Below are positions 8,462-16,597 of a stretch of DNA of 64,000 bases, piece by piece. The DNA lies in assembly GCA_965249005.1 (NCBI GenBank), contig CBDFLD010000009.1, positions 62,001 through 126,000 of the forward strand, written 5' to 3'. Below the pieces are notes generated by a model, which saw only the letters and a list, made by a program, of their open reading frames with translations, made no database searches and was not told where the DNA came from. A program made the translations under genes and the position numbers. Position 1 is the first letter of the stretch, and the number at the start of each line of letters is the position of its first letter. The DNA comes from CBDFLD01 sp965249005. Its GTDB lineage: Bacteria; Acidobacteriota; UBA6911.

Positions 8462-11190
8462 ATGAATAACTTCGCCGAGTATCTCGAACAATATGCAGGC
8501 AATACGGCACTCATCTTAAAAAATCACCGCAGGATAAGTTATCGGCAGCTGGCTGAAAAAGCAGATTTATTTTTGCAGCGATTCCCCCGCAATAAGTCTC
8601 TGCTGTTCATAGAAATGAGTAATGAGCTCAAACCGCTGGTGGCATACATTGCTGCACTGAGGGGCGGCCATTCCGCCATCTTGGGCTGCCCGCAAAATCC
8701 GGAATTAACTGACAGAATAAAACAATCATATCTCCCGGATCTCGCATATGAACAAGTTGCAGGTGAATGGCGCCTGAGTGTTCAGGAGGCAGCGGGGGGA
8801 CTGCACCGGGACTGCACCGGGACCTGGCACTGCTTCTCAGTACATCGGGATCGACGCGAAGCGCCAAATGCGTCAGACTGTCGATGCACAATTTACAGGC
8901 CAATGCACAGTCAATCGCCGCTTATCTGCGTATTGACGAAAACCAGCGGGCCATAAGCAATCTTCCCCTCCATTACTGTTATGGATTATCGGTTGTCAAT
9001 TCACATTTGCTGGCGGGCGGCAGTATTATCCTCACCGATGAATCTGTGACGCAAAACAGCTTCTGGGAATTATTCAGGCAGGAGCAGGCATGCAGTTTCG
9101 CCGGAGTACCCTATACTTATGAAATATTGGACAGACGTGGATTTGAGACGATGGATCTGCCCTCACTGCAGTACTTCACGCAGGCCGGCGGACGTCTGTC
9201 CTCGCAGCTTGTGGAGAAATTTGCCCGATACGCATTGAAAACTCAACGCCGCTTTTACGTGATGTACGGGCAAACCGAGGCGACTGCCCGTATAGCTTAC
9301 GTGCCTCCGGAGAAACTGCTGGACAACAGTCACTGTATAGGGCGTGTCATTTCGCGCGGTGAGATAAGGCTATTGGACGGAGAAAATGAAATTCACGGCG
9401 TCGATAAAGCCGCAGAACTCGTTTACCACGGCCCTAACGTAATGATGGGTTATGCAGAAAAGCGCTGTGATTTGGCTGGCGTCGCCGGCAGTGACGTATT
9501 GCGTACCGGCGATATCGCCTGCCGTAACAAGGAGGGCTTATATTACATCGTCGGCCGCAACAACCGTTTTCTCAAGCTCTTCGGCTGGCGCTTAAACCTC
9601 GATGAAGTGGAGAACTGGCTGAGCTCGATTGGGCATGCTGTTCTGTGTGGCGGCAACGACCGCTTATTGGTAATTATGACGGTGGCACCGGGAGAGAGTG
9701 AATATATTAAAGGAATCACCCTGTCGCGATACAAACTCAGCGCTTCATCTGTACTTGTCATAGAGAGAGCCGAGTTTCCACGACTGGCATCGGGAAAGGC
9801 GGATTATCAAACGCTCAAGGGAATTGCCGATGATAAAACAGAAAAGCAACAGCCGGCAGCCGGCAGCAGCTGGTGGACAAACATCTGCGGTTTGCCGAGT
9901 TCTTGTCAAAACAAATTCTCACAGTCCGTCAAAGATTGTTTCAAAGAAATACTGGATGTGAGTGAAGCGGCAGATATTGACAGCTTTCAAAGCCTTAGCG
10001 GCGACTCTTTGAGTTATGTCAATGTTTCGATCGAGCTTGAAAAGCGTCTGGGCTATCTTCCAGGGAGTTGGGAAACAATGAGTATAGCTGAACTTGAGAG
10101 TCTGGCTAGGCAAACTCAGCGTCCGGCGGGCCGGGAAGAGTCGATGTGGAATTCTCTCAATTATTTTCGCTGTATTGCCATCCTGCTTATCGTTGCCGCG
10201 CATTGTCTCGATGCCAGTCATTGGGTCACCGACACATTTGTTGAGAAGGTGCTGGTCAGTATAGTAAGAGCGGGGACGACATTGTTTGTCTTTATATCCG
10301 GTTTCTTCTTTTATCAGTTGAATGCCGCGGGTTTTCGCTACGGCCGTTTTATGAAGAGCAAGGCGAACACTCTGTTAATACCTTATGTCGTATTATCGTT
10401 GCTGGCGATGGTCGGGCGACATTACCTCAATGAACCCATAGAGAATGTTCCGTGGCCACCGGCAAATGCGAGCGGGGTTATGGAATTATACATCTGGCCG
10501 GGCCTGCTGAATTTACTGACAGGGGCATCGTTTGCCCCTTACTGGTACATACCCTTCATCATGTTAATATTTTTAATGGCGCCTTTACACCTTAAAGTGC
10601 TTGATCTAAGCGTAAAAGCGCAAATAGTGCTGGTATGTTTGCTGTTTGTCATATCTCTATTGGTACATCGTCCGGCACAGCAGCTTTACGTTTTACAGTC
10701 GCTTGTCTTTTTTACACCGCTGTATCTCTTTGGGATGTTGTGCTGCCGGTATAGAGTTGAAGTATACAGAATGCTGGCGGACAAGGAGCTGCTTCTTTTT
10801 GCAGGGGTGCCGGTATTTGCTGTACTGCAAATTGTGTTTTACAATGAAAATGTTATGCACAAAGATCCCTTTGTTTATAATGGCATTGATGTACAGCTCA
10901 TTCAGAAAGTGTGTATGTGTCTGTTTTTACTGGTTGTTTTACGCCGTGTTGAAAAACGCAGAAGTAAAATAGTCGATTTGATATCCTCATGTAGCTTTGC
11001 CATTTATTTCCTGCACTTGTGGTTTGTAAAACTCATCGAAAAATATATGGCCGGGCGTACTGTCGTGTTCGGCGGGGCGCCTCTGTTGTGGTGTTTTTGC
11101 ATCGTTGCGGGGTGCACCGCCAGTATTATTGTCGCCATAGCTTTTAAAAAAGTTCTAAAGTCAAAAAGTAAATATTTCACAGGTTATTAA
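8462..11190 (+). pseudogene. Adenylation-carrier-membrane acyltransferase fusion (A-PCP-AT3), frameshifted
   Basis: Domains in order, using residue numbers after correction of one frameshift: an AMP-binding adenylation domain (A3 motif LLLSTSGSTRSAK near 124, YGQTEATAR near 263, catalytic Lys of PRLASGKADY near 441); a carrier domain whose serine lies in SLSGDSLSYV near 509; and an acyltransferase-3 membrane domain from about 557 with IAILLIVAAHC and some ten helices. The frame breaks at an 11-bp tandem duplication (8799-8820); deleting one unit gives a continuous ~905-residue protein. Predicted role: activate an acid, load it on the carrier and pass it to an exported glycan or lipid, all in one chain. 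Base composition is visibly more AT-rich than the neighbours, suggesting transfer. Substrate unknown. Confidence 0.8.
8799..8820 (+). repeat. 11-bp tandem duplication that breaks the reading frame
   Basis: GACTGCACCGG occurs twice in a row (8799-8809, 8810-8820), just before the A3 motif of the adenylation domain. With a single unit the frame reads EAAGGLHRDLALLLSTSGST without interruption. Confidence 0.9.
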
Positions 11191-11247
11191 TCCACCGCGA
11201 ATTGGTAAATTGCAAGTAATTGCCGGGTATATGACTTCCCAGTCGTA

Positions 11248-11560
11248 CTTATGAGAAAGGCGGCCACCCACACCTCTACCTGTACCGAGGGATGTTTTGG
11301 TCTGGAAGGCAAATGTGGTCTTGCTCATAATCTGGCTGTGCCCGCTGTGGGAGGCGATCGGGACGGGAGACCGAGGCAGGCCAGTATCTTCCGTATGGCC
11401 TCTGGTTGGTGAATCGAGGAAAGGATACTGAGGTCCAAGGCGACCAGATGGCCAGCAAGGGACAATGCATGTCGGAGTTAGGTCTTGTCTGGAAGCAGTG
11501 CGGCAATGCAAGGCCGGACCGGGCAAAGCGCAGAGAGACACGCGTCGGGAAAATGCGTCG
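11248..11560 (-). mobile_element. IS91-like end with transposase C-terminal remnant, copy 2
   Basis: On the minus strand, 11440-11355 encodes SSIHQPEAIRKILACLGLPS, the C-terminal signature of IS91-type rolling-circle transposases. It is followed by the terminal block shared with 8281-8386. The transposase N-terminal part is missing. This copy starts 57 bp after the acyltransferase gene; copy 1 ends 75 bp before it. Confidence 0.5.
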
Positions 11561-11616
11561 TTGACCCCCAGGCGGCCCGCTCTTAAACGGGCGTCGTGAT
11601 GCGCTGGATGCCCCTC

Positions 11617-11820
11617 TCAGAACGCGAGCGTCAGCATCCCGGCACCCGAAACGAGCAAAGCGACACCGGTCGCATAGCCGAGCCGATGGCCGGCGCGGAG
11701 AGTGTTTTCGAACAGAACGAACAGGGCGATGCCCGCGATCCAGTAGAGGTTCATCACCCCTCCGAAAAATAGGAGGCCCATCAGGAACCAGCAGCAGCCG
11801 ACGCAGAAAGCGCCGTGCAC
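11617..11820 (-). pseudogene. DUF2182 membrane protein, C-terminal fragment
   Basis: The frame encodes HGAFCVGCCWFLMGLLFFGG, then VMNLYWIAGIALFVLFENTL and a last hydrophobic helix. The Cys-Cys-Trp motif followed by GVMNL..I fits the last two helices of DUF2182 membrane proteins. The gene is cut at its 5' side exactly where IS1380 copy B begins (CTAG at 11820-11823). DUF2182 genes commonly neighbour DUF1326 genes, matching the DUF1326 fragment at 7712-8161. Confidence 0.55.
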
Positions 11821-11824
11821 TAGG

Positions 11825-13676
11825 CCTTAGTCCAGCGTGATTTTTTGCATGAGGAGGAAGAAAAGCCCTGGAACGTGCGCCGTTACGGGATAAAATGCGT
11901 TTGATATATTTACAAGACATCCCGAAAGGAGCACATTCCAGGTGAATAAAAGAAACCACAGAATCCTCCTCCGAGACAAGCAAAATCTTACACGCCGGTT
12001 GGAAAGAAATCAGTTTGAGGACCGGTCCGATCCTATGTTCAAGGACTCCAACACCTACTACGAGATCGCCGAGAGAACGCGCGCCATCGGATCTGGTGGT
12101 ATCGGAGCCATTCACAAGCTCGTGTGTAAGCTTGGATTGGACAAAGATATCAACAGAAACATCGTTTTGCTCAAGTACCACTTTCCTTACTGGGAATCCG
12201 ATCATGTACTGAACATCGCATACAACGTCTTGTCGGGTGGAACCTGTCTCGAAGATATCGAGCGGTTGCGCCAGGATGAGACCTACATGAACGGACTGGG
12301 AGCCGAGAGGATTCCGGATCCCACGACGGCTGGAGATTTCCTCCGTCGTTTCGATGAGGATTGGATCTTCGGACTTCAGGAAACCATCAATGAAACCCGA
12401 ACCAAGGTGTGGAAGTTGCAGGATGCTTCCTTCCGGAAGGAGGCCATCATCGACGTGGACGGGACCGTCGCCGGAACCTTGGGGGAATGCAAGGAAGGAA
12501 TGGACATTGCCTACAACGGGATCTGGGGTTACGCACCGTTGATCGTGACCTTGGCCAATACGAATGAGGTCCTCTATCTGATGAATCGGCCGGGCAACCG
12601 TCCCTCTTCCGACGGAGCGGCCGAGTGGATGGACCGGGCAATCGATCTGGTGTCGTCGGTGTTTACGAAGGTCTGGCTTCGGGGCGACACGGATTTCTCG
12701 CTGACGAGAAACTTCGATCGCTGGGACGAGCGGGTTGGTTTTGTCTTTGGTTATGACGCCAAGCCGAACCTGGTCGGGATGGCCGATGCCCTGCCGGAGA
12801 GACAATGGAAACCGCTCGAGCGGCCTCCTCGTTATGAGGTCAAGAGCGAAGAACGGCGCCGTCCGGAAAACGTCAAAGAACAAGTAATCAAGGAGAGAGA
12901 ATTCAAGAACATCCGCCTGCAGAGCGAGCAGGTCGCCGAGTTTGACTATCGTCCCGGACACTGTAAGAAAACCTATCGCATGGTTGTGGTTCGGAAGAAC
13001 CTCACGATCGAAAAGGGGGAGCACCGGCTGTTTGATGAGGTCCGGTACTTCTTCTACATCACCAACGATCGGGAGATGACGATGGGAGAAGTGGTCCTTT
13101 TTGCCAACGATCGCTGCAACCAGGAAAACGTCATCGGTCAGCTCAAGAGTGGAGTGAACGCCTTGAGGATGCCTTCGGACAGTCTGGTATCGAACTGGGC
13201 CTACATGGTCATCGCATCGCTGGCGTGGAATCTGAAGGCCTGGTATGGCCTGGTGACGCAGGCGCCGACAGTACGTCGTGATATCTTGAGGATGGAGTTC
13301 AAACGCTTCCTGGTGAACTTTGTGCAAATACCCTGTCAGATTGTAAGAACCGGTCGTCGCCTCGTTTACAGGATATTGGCCTATAGCAAGCATCTCGAAA
13401 CCTTTTTGGCGACGTTCGACTATATCAGGCAACTCAGGTTTACTTGAAGGCGCCTCGCCGGCGGGTGAGCCCGTACCCCCGGCGGAGCAAGAGTGGCGGG
13501 CGAAAGGAAGGGCATAACAGAGACAAACAAGATCAAGTGATCCAGACAACCAATGGAAGGTTTGTCTCTTGTGTTTCTCTTTGCTTTCCCTGTTACGCAC
13601 AAGGAGCTGAAATCCACGAGATATTCGGAAAAGGCAAACGATTTTCCGAGCGAGCTCATACCTCGCTTATTTTGGG
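11825..13676 (+). mobile_element. IS1380-family element, copy B
   Basis: Same 1852-bp element as 5444-7295, in the opposite orientation. CTAG lies one base outside each end (11820-11823 and 13678-13681). With copy A it could act as an inverted composite transposon carrying the acyltransferase gene. Confidence 0.85.
11942..13447 (+). CDS. IS1380-family transposase, copy B
   Basis: 501 residues, identical in sequence to the transposase at 5673-7178. The start codon is GTG, close behind a GAAAGGAG ribosome-binding site. The full set of family blocks (DVDGT, GECK, WGYAPLIVTLAN, RGDTDFSLTRN) is intact, so it is probably active. It sits downstream of the acyltransferase gene and splits the DUF2182 gene. 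Confidence 0.88.
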   Translation: MNKRNHRILLRDKQNLTRRLERNQFEDRSDPMFKDSNTYYEIAERTRAIGSGGIGAIHKLVCKLGLDKDINRNIVLLKYHFPYWESDHVLNIAYNVLSGGTCLEDIERLRQDETYMNGLGAERIPDPTTAGDFLRRFDEDWIFGLQETINETRTKVWKLQDASFRKEAIIDVDGTVAGTLGECKEGMDIAYNGIWGYAPLIVTLANTNEVLYLMNRPGNRPSSDGAAEWMDRAIDLVSSVFTKVWLRGDTDFSLTRNFDRWDERVGFVFGYDAKPNLVGMADALPERQWKPLERPPRYEVKSEERRRPENVKEQVIKEREFKNIRLQSEQVAEFDYRPGHCKKTYRMVVVRKNLTIEKGEHRLFDEVRYFFYITNDREMTMGEVVLFANDRCNQENVIGQLKSGVNALRMPSDSLVSNWAYMVIASLAWNLKAWYGLVTQAPTVRRDILRMEFKRFLVNFVQIPCQIVRTGRRLVYRILAYSKHLETFLATFDYIRQLRFT

Positions 13677-13697
13677 TCTAGGCGACCCTTGGTCATA

Positions 13698-14037
13698 CTA
13701 TTCGCCGACGATTTTGAGTCTCGATTTCTCCAGTCCTGTGGAACTTTCTGAGGTTGTCGGGGCCTCCGTGGCGGGTTGGTTGACCTGTCGTAGATGCTGC
13801 AGCAGCTTCCGGATGGGTTTCAGAGACTTCGCGCTTCGAATACTCAGCCCGTTCAGCGGGACAGTGAACACTGTTCCGTGTTGCTGCTTGGTGGGTTCAT
13901 AGCCGGCCTTGGCAAACCGGCGAATGAACTTCGGATCGCAGGTCCAGACATCCCAGAAATTATCCGCCGACGACGTGCGGATTACCGTCTCCTGCTCCTG
14001 CCGACTGAGTTTCTGGATTGATACTGTGGGGATTGAA
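13698..14037 (-). CDS. Small mobile-element-type protein, 5' end missing
   Basis: An open frame of about 113 codons with no start codon in view. It contains LSRQEQETVIRTSS, then WDVWTCDPKFIRRFAKAG and a short beta-like segment GTVFTVPLNGLSIRS. This layout (acidic helix, V.T.DP..IRR..K.G, VP...LSIR) resembles small proteins carried on phages and conjugative elements, but the family is not named with confidence. The frame runs back into the second DUF1326 repeat at 14061, so its 5' end was replaced by recombination. Confidence 0.4.
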
Positions 14038-14060
14038 TGCCGGGCCTTGGGTCTTTCCGG

Positions 14061-14350
14061 TTCAGATTGATAGCATGAATTTGGCTAGCAGTGACGGAAG
14101 CCAGTGGTCTGATCCTGACTTTCGCAGCTGGGAAGGCAGCTCTGGAAATCTTCATGAGTTTGACTGGAGCAGCTGACCAAGAAAGGCGGGGTCGAAGACC
14201 GAAGTCAATGCTCTATTGAGGCTGGTCTTCCTGTGAAAACGTTCGGTTCAGCTTCTGATAGAAGGACTAAAGAAGGAATTTTATCTCGGACCGTGCTTAT
14301 GAGAAAGGCAGCCACCCACACCTCTATCTACACCGGGAGATGTTTTGGTC
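14061..14350 (+). repeat. 290-bp direct repeat, copy 2
   Basis: Second copy of 8046-8335. It begins abruptly inside the DUF1326 coding sequence and ends at GTTTTGGTC within the IS91-like terminal block, then changes to unrelated sequence leading to an IS91-type transposase tail. Confidence 0.85.
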
Positions 14351-14361
14351 CGCCCATCTGC

Positions 14362-14510
14362 TCATGAAAGGAAAAGTTCGTCTAGTTCAGGATCCAGCAG
14401 CGAGCGCGCTATGGGAGGAGACCCAGACGGGTAACCGAGACAGTGTAGTGTCTTCCGTATCGCTTCGGGATGGTGAATCGCTGCAAGAATCCTCGATGCG
14501 GGATTGGCAC
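14362..14510 (-). pseudogene. IS91-family transposase, C-terminal fragment
   Basis: On the minus strand the frame reads ASRILAAIHHPEAIRKTLHC then LGYPSGSPPIAR and ends DPELDELFLS. The AIRK.L..LG.PS..PPIA pattern marks the C-terminal end of IS91-type rolling-circle transposases. Everything upstream is lost. Similar tails are at 11355-11440, 50620-50717 and 53068-53189. Confidence 0.6.
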
Positions 14511-14624
14511 TCGCGCGAAAACAAAAACCGACGCTCAGGTCTTGGTACATTGTTTCCTACGACGACGTTGGAACTGTATCTGGACTTTCAGTGATGGCAG
14601 ACTTTGTTGAAACCAGGAATGGGG

Positions 14625-14747
14625 ACTGTGCCCAAACTGTGCCCGCGGCAGTCCAGGACCACCCAACCCTACCCAACTCTACCCAAAGTAGGGAAGCTTT
14701 AACCCTTTGATAAAGTACGCTGTTACAGGGCGTTATAGGATACTGGC
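14625..14747 (-). repeat. Scar-flanking repeat (TTTGGGTGG type), copy 2
   Basis: Matches 4985-5117 and, in the other orientation, 50460-50580. Landmarks are the pair of GTGCCC runs and three imperfect repeats of the kind CCCAAC-CTACCCAAC-CTACCCAAAGTAG. The short iterated motifs suggest arm-type integrase or excisionase binding sites (inference). No integrase gene accompanies it. Confidence 0.55.
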
Positions 14748-14810
14748 CTGGGACTTAAAATCCTGGGTCCCGTAAGGGACGTGCGGGTTCGATTCCCGCC
14801 CTCGGCACTT
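14748..14810 (+). other. Integration scar: 3' half of tRNA-Leu(UAA), copy 2
   Basis: Identical over 63 bases to 5118-5180, spacing 9.63 kb. It includes the anticodon loop, variable arm, T arm and acceptor 3' strand without a 5' half. The DNA between the two copies is best seen as one inserted element or its remains. Confidence 0.75.
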
Positions 14811-14913
14811 TTGAATCAATGGGTTGGCAAGATCCGATTTCTGACGCTTTGGGGCCGAAATAGGCAATTGTGCCCAGGCATCTCGTCCATCTCAAAAGCC
14901 GGTAAGGCGGGCG

Positions 14914-16344
14914 CTACGGGACCGGTGCCGGTATCCGGCTCAATGTATCTTCTGAATAAAATACATGCGGCAGTTGTTGGAGGACTTCATCCAGGATGAG
15001 ATCTTCTGTGTCAGGCGAGAGCCGGTTTGGTTTGTTGTAATAATACATCGAACGGTCGACCTCGTATCCACCTTCATCATACAGACGTCTCGAAGCGATA
15101 TAGGACGGAGAGGCATTGGCGTAGGCATTAATCCAGATACGGTTCGGATCGAAAATCGCTTTTAATTTCAGTGAGTAATCGACGACCACCTCGCCGGGTA
15201 GAAACACCATGGCCAGGTCGTTTCCGAAGGTCCAGGTCTGGATCGGGTAATTGATGGATGTTGGCAGTTCTTCACCCTTATCCAGACGCTTGAGAATTTG
15301 TTTGGCATAATATGCGGTTCTTTCTTCGGAATTCGCATGTTCTTGCCAGAAATCGTGGGATGGTAAGGGATCCAAAGGAAGGTCAATTCGGTCCAGCGAA
15401 GTTTTGGGGAGGGAGAACAGGGGAGTGAGGTGGGTGCCTAACAATCGATCCACCTCATCAGCCAGACTTTTTCCATGGGCCAGGACGTGCTCCATTTCTC
15501 CGCGAGGATTTGGATTGGCATCCGCTCCGCAGCCAATTGCGATCATGGCGTGTATTCCCGGATGCCTTTCCTCCAAAAGCCGTTGGGCTTCTCCGGCCCA
15601 ATCACCGTGAACTTTGTTATACAACCCTCCGAGGGTGGTGCAATGACAGGCGTAGTTGGCCAGGATGGCCTTTAATGTCCCGCTTAAATCGGATACCTTC
15701 AGAACCGGTAAAGCATGGTCTACGGGCCCATCAGCCTGAATCCCGAAACCCGTCCAGATTCTGCTTTCCAATACTCGGCGATTCCCGGCGAATTCCACTT
15801 CACCTTGTCCCCATTCGAGGGTTCCTGGTTGGCGGTTATTCAGCGCTAGGCGACAAACCTGAACCACCTTGTCGACCAATGTGGCAGAGTAGTTCTCGAT
15901 TTCGGACCAGTGGTCAGGAGGAATGTCCTCCATGAAGATGGGATCCAGCACGTTTTTCAAGTGAGGCCCGGAATGGGTGTGTGTCGCACAGAGAGCTAGC
16001 CGGTCTCGGGAAATGGAAAGCTCCTCGGATACTTTTTGGGTCAGCCATTCCGGTACCCCAATCAGATCGAGTGTCACCAGCAGGACCTGTTCTTCCCCTT
16101 CTCCCATAGCGAGGGCTTTGGCCCACAAATGTCCGTCTATTCCTTCCGAAACTTCTCTACGGTTTCCATAACCACTTAAGCGAATTGGCTTTTCCGGAGT
16201 AATGTCTACCTTGGCAATTCCAATGCTAAGGCTTGGGTTGGGGGCTGCCGATTCCCTATCGCCGGAGACCCGGGCCGAACGAGCGCAACTAATCTGGATC
16301 AGAAGAAATGTGACAATAAAGAAGGTATTCCAGGAGTAGTTCAT
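14914..16344 (-). CDS. Neutral/alkaline ceramidase-like lipoprotein
   Basis: 476 residues from ATG 16344; a TTG six codons earlier is a weaker start. A hydrophobic N-terminus with the lipobox-like IQISC predicts a lipoprotein. The body matches the N-terminal domain of neutral ceramidases: SIGIAKVDITPEKPIRLSGY, ALCATHTHSGPHLKN (zinc ligands), NYACHCTTLGG, GDWAGEAQRLLEERHPG and GCGADANPNPRG. The family hydrolyses N-acyl amide bonds of ceramide or acts in related settings; many bacterial members are uncharacterised. It is shorter than full ceramidases because the C-terminal Ig-like domain is lacking. It lies downstream of the NRPS remnant on the same strand. Confidence 0.75.
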   Translation of the reverse strand: MNYSWNTFFIVTFLLIQISCARSARVSGDRESAAPNPSLSIGIAKVDITPEKPIRLSGYGNRREVSEGIDGHLWAKALAMGEGEEQVLLVTLDLIGVPEWLTQKVSEELSISRDRLALCATHTHSGPHLKNVLDPIFMEDIPPDHWSEIENYSATLVDKVVQVCRLALNNRQPGTLEWGQGEVEFAGNRRVLESRIWTGFGIQADGPVDHALPVLKVSDLSGTLKAILANYACHCTTLGGLYNKVHGDWAGEAQRLLEERHPGIHAMIAIGCGADANPNPRGEMEHVLAHGKSLADEVDRLLGTHLTPLFSLPKTSLDRIDLPLDPLPSHDFWQEHANSEERTAYYAKQILKRLDKGEELPTSINYPIQTWTFGNDLAMVFLPGEVVVDYSLKLKAIFDPNRIWINAYANASPSYIASRRLYDEGGYEVDRSMYYYNKPNRLSPDTEDLILDEVLQQLPHVFYSEDTLSRIPAPVP

Positions 16345-16425
16345 AAAAAAAGGATAGGACAAATAAGCTGCGTCTCAGCAGTACGTTCCTTCTGAGATGG
16401 CTTGCCAGCAGTTCCGATAGAGGTG

Positions 16426-16554
16426 TTATGTCGCCTTCGACAACACTTCTTTGTGTCGCCGGCGAAGCACGGTGCGAAGCCATTGTCCCAAGGTCAGTTC
16501 TCCACGCCGCCGGGCCTGCGCGAAGGCCCGGAAATCGCGAAATGTTTGGACCAT
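16426..16554 (-). CDS. 42-residue basic small protein
   Basis: An intact small frame MVQTFRDFRAFAQARRRGEL then TLGQWLRTVLRRRHKEVLSK-AT. It is Arg-rich and predicted to be helical. AAGGAG occurs upstream with a long spacing. It follows the NRPS gene by 43 bases on the same strand, so co-transcription is likely. Homology not recognised. It could be a real accessory peptide or the tail of a lost gene. Confidence 0.4.
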   Translation of the reverse strand: MVQTFRDFRAFAQARRRGELTLGQWLRTVLRRRHKEVLSKAT

Positions 16555-16597
16555 GGCTGATAAGAATTCTCCTTTCGGGAATGTCGCGCGCACGGCC

